A stretch of 64,000 nucleotides of DNA. It comes from Pseudomonas guangdongensis (lineage in GTDB: Bacteria; Pseudomonadota; Gammaproteobacteria; Pseudomonadales; Pseudomonadaceae). Positions 20,711-28,686 of this stretch are shown here, piece after piece. The stretch covers positions 2,108,001-2,172,000 of the forward strand of contig NZ_LT629780.1 of NCBI RefSeq assembly GCF_900105885.1. Reading direction: 5' to 3'. The notes beneath the pieces were generated by a model, which saw only the letters and a program-made list of their open reading frames with translations, was not told the DNA's origin and ran no database searches. Made by a program: the position numbers and the translations under genes. Each line of letters begins with the position of its first letter. Within the stretch, counting starts at the first letter, position 1.

Positions 20711-21349
20711 GCGGCCGCGCGGCGGCAGAGGTCGCGGCGCTCCTTTGCGGCGGGCTGGCGCGATAGTCGGCAGCCCGCGGTACGTCTCCCTCAATTCCAG
20801 ACTGATTCACTGTGTGCCGCGCCCGATGCGCTCCGGAGGCGGCGGCTTGCGGCTGCGCGTTCTGCGTCGCCGTGACTCCCGCGGTGGATGACCTGCCGTT
20901 TTGGCAGTGACTGTAGCGCCGCCCGTCGCCCGTCGGGGTTTTCAGCAGTACGGCCGCGATTTGTGCAAGTGCAGTTGAGCCCGCTCTTTCGGTTGTTTGG
21001 CGCTCGGTGTTCCGTTTCGTTGCGATGTCGCGCGTTTCGCTGAAAAACCCGGCGAACCAGCGAGTTGTACTGCTCGCTGGAGCTGTCCTGGGCTGTTTGG
21101 TGGGCTATTCGTACGCTTGGTCAGGCCCCATGCTTGCCACGAAAAGTGCAATTGACTCTATGAAAGGTGCATTCAGCACGGCTGTTCGGCAACCCATAAT
21201 GCCGGCCACGGACCGCTGGCCGGCCGGGCAAATCGCCTGGAATCGACCAGACTGAGAGCGTGTGGTCATTCCTGCCAAGCGTCCTCGTGCCTTGTGTCCC
21301 CGACGTATCGACAGTACACACAATAAGTATCTGCCCGGACATCACCATC
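20711..21349. other. Long intergenic region with possible gene remnant
   Basis: About 640 bases with no intact gene. The right half (from about 20940) is clearly less GC-rich than the surrounding genes. Bases 21025-21252 encode a fragment resembling the N-terminus of a major facilitator protein (see the separate entry). The rest may be the regulatory region of the oxygenase gene; no clear operator or promoter stands out. Confidence 0.5.
21025..21255 (+). pseudogene. Possible remnant of an OFA-type MFS transporter N-terminus
   Basis: The frame reads MSRVSLKNPANQR then VVLLAGAVLGCLVGYSYAWS, which has the spacing of the first membrane helix and YAWS motif of oxalate/formate-type major facilitator proteins. 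After about 35 more codons the similarity is lost and a stop follows. There is no good ribosome binding site. I read it as a decayed fragment; a short genuine membrane peptide is the alternative. Confidence 0.3.
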
Positions 21350-22519
21350 ATGAAACGATCGAATCCCCTGCTGGAAAAGCTGCAAACCATCCTGCCGGCC
21401 ATCGCCGCCAACGCCGCCAAGGCGGAGCAGGAGCGCAAGGTGCCGGAGGAGAACATCGCTCTGCTGAAGAGCATCGGGATGCACCGCGCCTTCCAGCCCA
21501 AGGCCTACGGCGGTCTGGAAATCTCCCTGCCCGAGTTCACCAACTGCGTGGCCGCGCTGGCCGGCGCCTGCGGCGGCACCGCCTGGGCCTTCAGCCTGCT
21601 GTGCACCCACAGCCACCAGCTGGCGATGTTCCCCAAGCAGCTGCAGGACGAGATCTGGGGCGACAACCCCGACGCCACCGCCAGCAGCAGCATCGCACCG
21701 TTCAGCACCATCGAGGAAGCCGAGGGCGGCGTGCTGCTCAGCGGCGAGATGGGCTGGAGCAGCGGCTGTGACCACGCCGAGTGGGCCATCGTCGGCATGC
21801 GCCGCAAGAATGCCGAAGGCGAGCTGGTCTACAGCTTCGGCGTGCTGCCGCGCAGCGATTACGAGATCCGCGACGACTGGTTCTCCGTCGGCATGCGCAG
21901 CAGCGGCTCGAAGACCCTGGTGATCAAGAATGCCTTCATCCCCAACCACCGCATCCAGGCGGCCAAGGACATGATGGAAGGCAAGTCCGCGGGCTTCGGT
22001 CTGTACCCGGACAGCAAGATCTTCTACACCCCGTACCGTCCGTACTTCGCCTGCGGTTTCTCCGCCATCAGCCTGGGCATCGCCGAGCGCATGCTGGTCG
22101 CCTTCAAGGAAAAGCAGAAGAACCGCGTGCGCGCCTACACCGGTGCCAACGTCGGTGCCGCCACCCCGGCGCTGATGCGTCTGGCCGAGTCGACCCATCA
22201 GGTCGCCGCTGCCCGCGCCTTCCTCGAAAAGACCTGGGACGAGCATGCCGAATACGGCGAGCGCAAGCAGTACCCGAGCCGCGAGACCCTGGCCTACTGG
22301 CGCACCAACCAGGCCTATGCGGTGAAGATGTGCATCGAGGCCGTCGACCGCCTGTTCGGCGCCGCCGGTGCCACCAGCTGGTTCGAGAACAGCGAGATCC
22401 AGCGCCTGTTCCGCGACTCGCACATGACCGGTGCGCATGCCTACACCGACTACGACGTCTGCGCGCAGATCCTCGGCCGCGAGCTGATGGGCCTGGAGCC
22501 GGATCCGACTATGGTGTAA
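21350..22519 (+). CDS. Flavin-dependent monooxygenase, C2-HpaH-like oxygenase component
   Basis: 389 residues of the acyl-CoA dehydrogenase fold, closest (from memory) to the oxygenase C2 of Acinetobacter p-hydroxyphenylacetate 3-hydroxylase. Near-identical stretches include RAFQPKAYGGLEISLPEF, ACGGTAWAFSLLCTHSHQ, WSSGCDHAEWA and HMTGAHAYTDYDVCAQILG, which carry the conserved Ser and His residues around the flavin and phenol. It would use reduced flavin and O2 to ortho-hydroxylate a phenolic acid. No C1 flavin reductase and no homoprotocatechuate genes are adjacent. The start at 21350 lacks an obvious Shine-Dalgarno; the open frame extends 30 codons upstream. Confidence 0.87.
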   Translation: MKRSNPLLEKLQTILPAIAANAAKAEQERKVPEENIALLKSIGMHRAFQPKAYGGLEISLPEFTNCVAALAGACGGTAWAFSLLCTHSHQLAMFPKQLQDEIWGDNPDATASSSIAPFSTIEEAEGGVLLSGEMGWSSGCDHAEWAIVGMRRKNAEGELVYSFGVLPRSDYEIRDDWFSVGMRSSGSKTLVIKNAFIPNHRIQAAKDMMEGKSAGFGLYPDSKIFYTPYRPYFACGFSAISLGIAERMLVAFKEKQKNRVRAYTGANVGAATPALMRLAESTHQVAAARAFLEKTWDEHAEYGERKQYPSRETLAYWRTNQAYAVKMCIEAVDRLFGAAGATSWFENSEIQRLFRDSHMTGAHAYTDYDVCAQILGRELMGLEPDPTMV

Positions 22520-22555
22520 GGCTGGCTTTGCCCGGAGATTCCGGGTGGCGAAACG

Positions 22556-22587
22556 AAAGGGGGTGCTGCTTGCAGCACCCCCTTTTT
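22556..22587 (+). terminator. Strong terminator after the oxygenase gene
   Basis: A 14-base-pair perfect stem (22556-22569 with 22572-22585) ending in TTTTT. The A tract on the other side makes it usable from both strands, so it may also end transcription of the converging guanidinium exporter gene. Confidence 0.88.
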
Positions 22588-22616
22588 GCGTCCGGGTCAG
22601 AGCGATGGCCGGAAGC

Positions 22617-22931
22617 TCAGTGCGCCAGCTTGAGCCCGATCAGTCCGCAGACGATCAGCAGCACGCTGCACAGCCGCAGCGGGGCGAGCGACTCGCCGAA
22701 CAGCAGGATGCCGGCGATCACCGTGCCGACCGCGCCGATGCCGGTCCAGATCGCATAGGCGGTGCCCAGCGGCAGCTCCTTCATGGCCAGACCGAGCAGG
22801 CCGATGCTGACCAGCATGGCGGCGACGGTAAGCAGGGTGGGCAGCGGGCGGCTGAAACCGTCGGTGTATTTCAGGCCGATGGCCCAGGCGACCTCGAACA
22901 GGCCGGCGAGCAGCAGGATGAGCCAGGACAT
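22617..22931 (-). CDS. gdx: SMR-family guanidinium exporter (Gdx, formerly SugE)
   Basis: 104 residues with four membrane helices, the small multidrug resistance fold that works as an antiparallel dimer. Glu13 in [15 protein letters not shown] is the conserved proton/substrate-coupling residue, and [19 protein letters not shown] is the family signature. The guanidine-II riboswitch directly upstream says the physiological substrate is guanidinium in exchange for protons, the Gdx subtype, rather than broad drug export. The start at 22931 has GGAGG at 22939-22943 on the minus strand; the longer frame upstream runs through the riboswitch and is not coding. Confidence 0.93.
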   Translation of the reverse strand: MSWLILLLAGLFEVAWAIGLKYTDGFSRPLPTLLTVAAMLVSIGLLGLAMKELPLGTAYAIWTGIGAVGTVIAGILLFGESLAPLRLCSVLLIVCGLIGLKLAH

Positions 22932-22956
22932 GGCGAACCTCCGTGGGTGGCAGGTT

Positions 22957-23002
22957 GGGGCCGTCCCCGGATGGTCGCAGGATGCGGTGAGGTCGTCCTC
23001 AC
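22957..23002 (-). promoter_or_regulatory. Guanidine-II (mini-ykkC) riboswitch
   Basis: On the minus strand two small hairpins occur in tandem: GTGAGG-ACGA-CCTCAC (23002-22987) and GGGG-ACGG-CCCC (22968-22957). Both have the ACGR loops that define mini-ykkC RNAs and are separated by 18 bases. The exporter's ribosome binding site begins 13 bases after the second hairpin. This class binds guanidinium with the two loops pairing and frees the ribosome site, turning on export. Confidence 0.93.
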
Positions 23003-23141
23003 AGGAGGCCGCGATTGTGCACGGAATCCGTCCTCGGGCCAATCGTGGCGGGGCCGGGAGCGCGTGCGTCGAGCCGGTGCGGGTCGCCATGTGCATGCCC
23101 GGCATGCCGATGGGCTCCGCCGGTCGGCGGGCATTGCAGGT

Positions 23142-23180
23142 AAATACTTAGTTTGCTAATAATTAGCTCATTGAGTATTT
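23142..23180. promoter_or_regulatory. Long AT-rich palindrome, likely MarR operator
   Basis: A 39-base imperfect palindrome centred on 23161: AAATACT...AGTATTT at the ends and GCTAAT/ATTAGC at the centre, 15 of 19 positions matching. It stands out as AT-rich in a GC-rich region and ends 15 bases before the MarR start, so it probably overlaps the promoter and serves autorepression. Confidence 0.65.
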
Positions 23181-23194
23181 CCGAGGGCTTGCCC

Positions 23195-23626
23195 GTGGCT
23201 ACCACAGATCATCAGTTCGGTGCGGAAATCGCCTTGCTGGCGCGCACCTGGCGCGCCGAACTGGATCGCCGGCTCAATCATCTAGGCTTGTCACAGGCGC
23301 GCTGGCTGGTGCTGCTGCACCTGGCGCGACACCCGCAGGCGCCGACACAGAGCGAACTGGCCGCGCTGGTGGGGGTGGAGTGCGCCACGCTGGCGCGTCT
23401 GCTCGACGGCCTCGAGGCGCAGCAACTGGTGCGCCGCGTCACGGTCGCCGAGGACCGGCGCGCCAAGCGCATCGAACTGCTGCCGCCGACCGCGGCGCTG
23501 ATCGAGCGGATCGAGGCGATCGCCACCGAGTTGCGCGGCGAGATTCTCGCCGACATCGACGATGAAGAACTGCGTGTCTGCCAGCGTGTGCATGCGCGGA
23601 TGCTGGCCAACCTGGAGCGGCGCTGA
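23195..23626 (+). CDS. MarR-family transcriptional regulator
   Basis: 143-residue winged-helix repressor. The recognition region is SQARWLVLLHLARHP, PTQSELAALVGVECATLARLLDGLEAQQLVRRV and the wing AEDRRAKRIELLP, all typical of MarR. I chose the GTG at 23195 (MATTDHQFGAEIA) because CGAGGG lies about eight bases upstream and the operator palindrome ends before it; an ATG at 23153 would place the operator inside the gene. It overlaps the MFS transporter start (TGATG), so it very likely regulates the pair. Confidence 0.9.
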   Translation: MATTDHQFGAEIALLARTWRAELDRRLNHLGLSQARWLVLLHLARHPQAPTQSELAALVGVECATLARLLDGLEAQQLVRRVTVAEDRRAKRIELLPPTAALIERIEAIATELRGEILADIDDEELRVCQRVHARMLANLERR

Positions 23627-25035
23627 TGGGCCACGATCTCGACAGTCTCAAGCAGCGTTTCGGTGCCGGCTACCCGCGCTGGCTGCTGGCGTTGCTGATC
23701 GTTTCGACCATGACCATGGTGCTGGCCTCGACCAGCGTCAACGTGGCGCTGCCCTCGATCATGCAGGAGTTCGCCATCGGCCGGCCGCTGGCGCAGTGGC
23801 TGATCACCGGCTTTCTCGCGGCGATGACCTCGGGCCTGCTGCTGTCTTCCTGGGCGCAGGCGCGTTTCGGCGCTCGCGCCACTCTGCTGTCGACCTTCGC
23901 GGTGTTCCTGCTCACCTCGCTGCTGGCGCCGCTGCTGGAGTCGATCTGGGCGCTGATCGCCGTGCGCATCCTGCAGGGCGTGTGTGCCGGCATCGTCCAG
24001 CCGCTGTCGATGGTGCTGATCTTCCGCGCCTACCCGGACCGGGGGCGCGGGCTGGCGCTCGGCCTGTTCGGCCTGGGGGTGATGATGGCGCCGGCGCTCG
24101 GTCCGACCCTGGCCGGCTATCTGGTCGACCATTTCGGCTGGGGAGCGATCTTCTGGCTGCCGGCGCCGATCTGCGTGCTCAGCCTGATCGGCGGGGCGCG
24201 ACTGCTGCCCAGCCTGCGCGCGCTGGCCCCGCCGCGTCTGGACGTGCCGGGCTTCATCCTGCTCAACCTGGCGCTGTTCGGCACGCTCGGTGCGCTGGCC
24301 GAGGCGCAGCGCTTCGGCTGGCTGGCGCCGATCACCGTGTTGCCCGGGGTGGTCGGTCTGTTCGCGCTGCTGGCCTTTCTCTGGCGCTGCAACCGCCATC
24401 CGGCGCCGCTGCTGGCGCTGCGGCTATGGCGCGACGCCAGTTTCCGGCGAGCCAGTTGGGTAGCGCTGGTGCTGGGGCTGGGGCTGTTCGGCATCACCTA
24501 CCTGATTCCGCTGTTCGTGCAGACCGTGGAGGGTTACAGCGCCGGCGAGGCCGGTCTGCTGCTGCTGCCCACCGGTCTGGTGCTGGGCGTCGCGGCCTTC
24601 TGCGGCGGCTGGCTGAGCGACCGGCTGGCCGCGCGCTGGCTGCTGGTCGGCGGGCTGGCGCTGCTGGCCCTGTCCGCCGGCGGGCAGGCGTTGCTCGGCA
24701 GCGGCGCGGGATTCTGGGTCATCTGCCTGTGGGCGTCGCTGGGGCGTATCGGCCTGGGCGGCATCCTGCCCGGGGTGAGCACCGCGGCGGTGCAGGATCT
24801 GCCCGCCGAGGAGCTGTCACGCGCCACAGGGGCGATCACCTTCATGCGCCAGCTCGGCGGGGCCTTCGGCATCAACCTGCTGACCTTCTTCCTCGAATGG
24901 CGGCATGTCGCCGAGGGCGCCAGTCTGGCCGGCGATGCCCGGGCGTTCCAGCAGGGTTTCTGGCTGCTGGCGGTGCTGTTCGCCCTGGCCATCGTGCCAG
25001 CCTGGCGCCTGCGCCCGGCGGCCGTGCGCGCCTGA
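23626..25035 (+). CDS. MFS multidrug transporter, DHA2 (EmrB/QacA) family
   Basis: 469 residues with about 14 membrane helices. The family motifs are visible: STSVNVALPSIMQEF in helix 1, the loop after helix 2 (SSWAQARFGARATLL), and motif C in helix 5 (GLGVMMAPALGPTLAGYLVDHFGW). Such proteins export hydrophobic drugs or solvents by proton antiport. No membrane-fusion partner (EmrA type) is adjacent, so it may act alone in the inner membrane. It is translationally coupled to the upstream MarR gene. Confidence 0.92.
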   Translation: MGHDLDSLKQRFGAGYPRWLLALLIVSTMTMVLASTSVNVALPSIMQEFAIGRPLAQWLITGFLAAMTSGLLLSSWAQARFGARATLLSTFAVFLLTSLLAPLLESIWALIAVRILQGVCAGIVQPLSMVLIFRAYPDRGRGLALGLFGLGVMMAPALGPTLAGYLVDHFGWGAIFWLPAPICVLSLIGGARLLPSLRALAPPRLDVPGFILLNLALFGTLGALAEAQRFGWLAPITVLPGVVGLFALLAFLWRCNRHPAPLLALRLWRDASFRRASWVALVLGLGLFGITYLIPLFVQTVEGYSAGEAGLLLLPTGLVLGVAAFCGGWLSDRLAARWLLVGGLALLALSAGGQALLGSGAGFWVICLWASLGRIGLGGILPGVSTAAVQDLPAEELSRATGAITFMRQLGGAFGINLLTFFLEWRHVAEGASLAGDARAFQQGFWLLAVLFALAIVPAWRLRPAAVRA

Positions 25036-25093
25036 GGACGGGGCAGGGCGCTATGATGGCGCCCCGACCACTGCCCGTCAGAGCGCCTGCCCC

Positions 25094-25384
25094 ATGAGCC
25101 AGAGCAAGCCCGAGATCGTCATCACCTACTGTACCCAGTGCCAATGGTTGCTGCGCGCCGCCTGGCTGGCCCAGGAGCTGCTTTCCACCTTCGGCGAGGA
25201 CCTCGGTCGGGTGAGCCTGGAGCCCGCCCGCGGCGGCCAGTTCCGCATCACCTGCGATGGCGTGGAAGTCTGGGAGCGCAAGGCCGACGGCGGCTTCCCC
25301 GAGGCCAAGGTGCTCAAGCAGCGGGTACGCGACCGGATCGACCCGGACCGCGATCTGGGGCACAGCGACCGTCATACCCGCTAG
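25094..25384 (+). CDS. SelW-like (Rdx family) CxxC protein
   Basis: 96 residues with the SelT/SelW/SelH thioredoxin-like fold: an N-terminal YCTQCQW motif (Cys13 and Cys16) after a first beta strand, then LLRAAWLAQELL and a GQFRITCDGVEVWERK segment. Eukaryotic SelW has selenocysteine at the second position; here it is Cys. A redox role is inferred. The ATG at 25094 follows the MFS stop by about 60 bases. It converges on the EamA gene with only nine bases between stops. Confidence 0.9.
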   Translation: MSQSKPEIVITYCTQCQWLLRAAWLAQELLSTFGEDLGRVSLEPARGGQFRITCDGVEVWERKADGGFPEAKVLKQRVRDRIDPDRDLGHSDRHTR

Positions 25385-25393
25385 CCTGCTCGT

Positions 25394-26269
25394 TCAGCGG
25401 GGCAGGCGCACGCTGAGGATGATCGCCAGGACGATCAGCGCGCCGCCGGCGAGGGTGCGTGCGCCGGGCACCTCGGCGAACAGCAGCCAGGCGAACAGGA
25501 TGCCGTAGACCGGTTCCAGGGCGAAGACCACGGCGACGCTGCGGGCCTTGAGCACGCTCAGGCTGGCGACGAACAGGCTGTGCGCCATGCCGGTACACAG
25601 CACGCCGAGCAGGGCCACCCACAGCCAGTCGCTGGGCGGCAGTTGCGGGACCTGCGCGGCGGCCAGCGGTAGCAGGCAGAGAGCGATGGTCAGGTTCTGC
25701 CACAGGGCAGCCTGCACCGGGCCGATGTCGCGGGCGCTGGCGCGGTTGAGCAGCGACAGCAGGGCGAACAGCAAGCCGGAGAGAATGGCCCAGAGCAGGC
25801 CACGGCTGGCGTCGGCGTCGAGATCGAAGCCTGGGGTGACCAGCAGCAGGCCCATGGCGATCAGGCCGACCACGGCGAACTCCGGCAGGCGCAGGCGCTC
25901 GCGGAACAGCAGGCCTTCGAGCAGCAAGGTAAAGGCCGGAAAGCTGGCGAAGCCCAGGGTCGCCACCGCGACGCCGGAAACCTTCACCGCGACGAAGAAG
26001 GTCAGCCAGTGACTGCCCAGCAATATTCCCCCGAGAGCCAGCCGGGCGAGCTGCGCGAGGCTCGGCAGGGCGCGGCCGCCCCGCGACAGGCTGGCAAGCA
26101 GGCCCAGGGCCAGCACGGCGAAGGCGGCGCGCAGGGCGGTGATCGCCAGGGGCGAAGCCTCGGCCAGCTTGCCGAGTACGCCGGTAAGGCCGAACAGCAG
26201 GGCGCCGGCATGCACGGCGAGCAGCGCCTGGCGAAGGGTGAGGGGCGAGGAAAGCATGGGTGTCCGCAT
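25394..26269 (-). CDS. EamA/DMT-family transporter
   Basis: 291 residues with ten predicted membrane helices arranged as two EamA repeats (about 15-145 and 155-288). Typical segments are LAEASPLAITALRAAFAVLAL in the first repeat and LEPVYGILFAWLLFAE in the second. Family members export or import metabolites and amino acids; the substrate cannot be inferred. It has its own upstream region and stands alone. Confidence 0.9.
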   Translation of the reverse strand: MRTPMLSSPLTLRQALLAVHAGALLFGLTGVLGKLAEASPLAITALRAAFAVLALGLLASLSRGGRALPSLAQLARLALGGILLGSHWLTFFVAVKVSGVAVATLGFASFPAFTLLLEGLLFRERLRLPEFAVVGLIAMGLLLVTPGFDLDADASRGLLWAILSGLLFALLSLLNRASARDIGPVQAALWQNLTIALCLLPLAAAQVPQLPPSDWLWVALLGVLCTGMAHSLFVASLSVLKARSVAVVFALEPVYGILFAWLLFAEVPGARTLAGGALIVLAIILSVRLPR

Positions 26270-26325
26270 CCTGAACGGGCCGGCAGTTTAAATCTGTCCG
26301 GGTGACGGCGTCCGCGTACCGTGCG

Positions 26326-26826
26326 CTAACCCTGATCTTCGCCGCGTTGCTCGCCGGTGAAGCGCAGCGGCCCCCGGCAGCGCCGGCACAGGTACTGGCG
26401 ACCGCGCAGCACCAGCGCATGGCGCTGCGGGGTGAAGGCGAACTCGCCGTCCGGGCATCGGCAGCGATATAGATAGTGGCGCTGCCGACGCTCGACCGCA
26501 TAGTGGTGGCAGCGCTCGGCCGGCAGATCGTAGACCTGGCGCATGATCGCCTGCCAGTGGCTGCCGTGCGGGCGGATGCGGGCGCCGTAGAGCTGGTGGG
26601 CGACCAGATGGGCGACCTCGTGGGCCACGGTCTGGCGCAGGAAGTGTTCGCGGTTCTCGCGATACAGCTGGGCGTTGAAGCGCAGGCGGTTCTCGTCGAG
26701 ATGGGCGACGCCGGCCTTGAGGCCGCGCAGGCGCAGGCTGACTTCGGGGCGGGCGAAACGGCGGTCGAAGAAGCGCTCGGCCTGCAGGAAGCAGGCCTCG
26801 ACACGGGCGAGCAACTGTTCGGGCAT
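26326..26826 (-). CDS. sprT: SprT-like zinc protein
   Basis: 166 residues. The zinc metalloprotease-like HExxH motif (His69, Glu70, His73 in TVAHEVAHLVAH) is followed by a C-terminal zinc ribbon with two Cys pairs (YRCRCPDG and YLCRRCRG). E. coli SprT is a homologue of the SprT domain of eukaryotic SPRTN; its function in bacteria is not well defined. I chose the ATG at 26826 (MPEQLLARVEACF), which matches Pseudomonas family N-termini as I recall them; an ATG four codons upstream is possible. Confidence 0.9.
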   Translation of the reverse strand: MPEQLLARVEACFLQAERFFDRRFARPEVSLRLRGLKAGVAHLDENRLRFNAQLYRENREHFLRQTVAHEVAHLVAHQLYGARIRPHGSHWQAIMRQVYDLPAERCHHYAVERRQRHYLYRCRCPDGEFAFTPQRHALVLRGRQYLCRRCRGPLRFTGEQRGEDQG

Positions 26827-26882
26827 GGGCGGGTCCATGGGAAGGGACGCACGATTATGCCGTGGCCGACAGGGAAACAGCA

Positions 26883-26902
26883 GAGCCGCCTGCAGGCGGC
26901 TC
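26883..26902 (-). terminator. Palindromic stem-loop after the YIP1 gene
   Basis: A perfect 20-base palindrome (GAGCCGCCTG and its complement) lying about 50 bases beyond the YIP1 stop, followed on the minus strand by TGCTGTTTCCC. It probably ends YIP1 transcription before sprT. Confidence 0.6.
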
Positions 26903-26949
26903 AAGTGACGGCTTGTTCTTGTTGACACCGCCTGTTGTTGTTCTCGCGG

Positions 26950-27549
26950 CTAGCTGGTGTAGACCGGGCCGAGGCCGAAGCCCCACAGCACCACGGATAC
27001 GGCGATCATCGCGACCAGCACCACCAGGCCGACGGCCAGCACCGAACTGGAGAACATGAACCCCTCGTCCTTGGGAATGTTCATGAAGGCCGGGATACCG
27101 ACATACAGCAGGTAGGCCGTGTAGCACACCGCCGCGGTGCCGATGAACATGGCCAGCCACAGGTTGGGATACAGGGCGGCCAGCCCGCCGATGAACAGCG
27201 GCGTGGCGCAGTAGGCGGCAAACACCACGCAGTCGGTCAGGCTCGGCTTGGCATCGTAGGTGCGCGACATCCAGTGGATGAAGGCCCCCATCACCGCAAC
27301 GCCGGCGAGCATCGCCAGGTAGGACAGCACGGTCATCTGCAGGGCGCTGCCGGTGGTCAGACGCACGGCATCGCCACCGCCGATCGACCAGCCGACCTGG
27401 GTGGTGCCGATGTAGGCGGATACGACGGGAATGGCGGCAAGGATGAGCACATGGCTCAGATACATGTGGCTGATGGTTTCTTTCTCGCCACGAATCTCTT
27501 GCCATTCTTGATCAGGATGGGCGAAGAGCCCCCAAACGTGGTGGATCAT
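26950..27549 (-). CDS. YIP1-family membrane protein
   Basis: 199 residues with about five membrane helices from residue 30 onward. The N-terminus HHVWGLFAHPDQEWQEIR is the short cytoplasmic lead typical of bacterial YIP1-domain proteins. Their function is unknown. The ribosome site is essentially perfect (AGGAGGTGA six bases before the ATG), suggesting strong translation. A TATACT at 27653-27658 on the minus strand is a plausible -10 about 100 bases upstream. Confidence 0.88.
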   Translation of the reverse strand: MIHHVWGLFAHPDQEWQEIRGEKETISHMYLSHVLILAAIPVVSAYIGTTQVGWSIGGGDAVRLTTGSALQMTVLSYLAMLAGVAVMGAFIHWMSRTYDAKPSLTDCVVFAAYCATPLFIGGLAALYPNLWLAMFIGTAAVCYTAYLLYVGIPAFMNIPKDEGFMFSSSVLAVGLVVLVAMIAVSVVLWGFGLGPVYTS

Positions 27550-27805
27550 GGTCGTTCACCTCCTCGTTATATGGGGATCGCCCCTGACACATCACGGCGC
27601 CGCCTGTGCGGCAGGCGTCGGTATCGAGCTGTCCGTTGCGACCCTGTGTCGCAGTATAGGTGCGCCACGGGCCGGCAGGCGGCCGCCCTATAGAGCGATT
27701 TGTCCTTTCAAGGGTATCGGCTGATAGCCAGGCTGCATGGGTGGCACGGCGACCGTTGGCGCCGGCGAGTGCGCGAATGGGCTGGGGCGGCGGCGTGTTT
27801 GTGCG

Positions 27806-27811
27806 TAAAAT
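27806..27811 (+). promoter_or_regulatory. Possible -10 element of ttcA
   Basis: TAAAAT 35 bases before the ttcA start in a GC-rich context. A matching -35 is not clear. The 296-base gap between the YIP1 gene and ttcA (27550-27845) otherwise shows only the YIP1 promoter and a GC-rich palindrome near 27600-27617. Confidence 0.4.
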
Positions 27812-27845
27812 CGCCGGATTTCGCAACTCCCCGGATTTCACGCTC

Positions 27846-28670
27846 ATGGGCACCCTTTCGGTCAACCAGAACAAGCTGCAGAAACGCCTGCGTCGCCTGG
27901 CCGGCGAAGCTGTCACCGACTTCAACATGATCGAGGACGGCGACAAGGTCATGGTCTGCCTGTCCGGCGGCAAGGACAGCTACACCATGCTCGACGTGCT
28001 GCTCTATCTGCAGAAGGTCGCGCCGATCAAGTTCGAGATCGTGGCGGTGAACATGGACCAGAAGCAGCCGGGCTTCCCCGAGCACGTGCTGCCCGAGTAC
28101 CTGAAGTCCATCGGCGTCGAGTACCACATCATCGAGAAGGACACCTACTCGGTGGTCAAGGAGAAGATCCCCGAGGGCAAGACCACCTGCTCGCTGTGCT
28201 CGCGCCTGCGTCGCGGCACCCTGTACACCTTCGCCGACCAGATCGGTGCGACCAAGATGGCCCTCGGTCACCACCGCGACGACATCGTCGAGACCTTCTT
28301 CCTCAACATGTTCTACGGCGGCACCCTCAAGGCCATGCCGCCCAAGCTGCTCTCCGACGACGGCCGCAACGTGGTGATCCGCCCGCTGGCCTATTGCAGC
28401 GAGGCCGACATCGAGGCCTACGCCAGGCTCAAGGAATTCCCGATCATCCCCTGCAACCTGTGCGGCTCGCAGGAGAACCTGCAGCGCCAGGTGGTCAAGG
28501 AGATGCTCCAGGAGTGGGAGCGCAAGTCGCCGGGGCGTACCGAGATCATGTTCCGCGCGTTGCAGAACGTGGTGCCCTCGCAACTGGCTGACCGCAACCT
28601 GTTCGATTTCACCAGCCTGCGCATCGACAGCCAGGCCACACCGCGCTTCATCGACGTGATGAGCCTCTGA
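27846..28670 (+). CDS. ttcA: tRNA 2-thiocytidine(32) synthetase TtcA
   Basis: Installs 2-thiocytidine at position 32 of certain tRNAs, using ATP and an iron-sulfur cluster. It has 274 residues. The PP-loop ATP pyrophosphatase motif [10 protein letters not shown] lies at about residues 39-48, and the two cysteine pairs that hold the cluster or sulfur are visible as CSLC and [18 protein letters not shown] is a further TtcA signature. The ATG at 27846 matches the family start ([15 protein letters not shown]). The Tag-like gene follows after 16 bases, probably in the same transcript. Confidence 0.96.
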   Translation: MGTLSVNQNKLQKRLRRLAGEAVTDFNMIEDGDKVMVCLSGGKDSYTMLDVLLYLQKVAPIKFEIVAVNMDQKQPGFPEHVLPEYLKSIGVEYHIIEKDTYSVVKEKIPEGKTTCSLCSRLRRGTLYTFADQIGATKMALGHHRDDIVETFFLNMFYGGTLKAMPPKLLSDDGRNVVIRPLAYCSEADIEAYARLKEFPIIPCNLCGSQENLQRQVVKEMLQEWERKSPGRTEIMFRALQNVVPSQLADRNLFDFTSLRIDSQATPRFIDVMSL

Positions 28671-28686
28671 GGCGCAGCGGCCCACC

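Noticed and set aside
20942..21151. Minus-strand open frame of 69 codons in the low-GC spacer
   Set aside because: No ribosome site, no recognisable pattern, and it overlaps the possible transporter remnant on the other strand.
22932..23105. N-terminal extension of the SMR protein
   Set aside because: It would translate the riboswitch and ribosome site; the conserved start [13 protein letters not shown] at 22931 is clearly correct.
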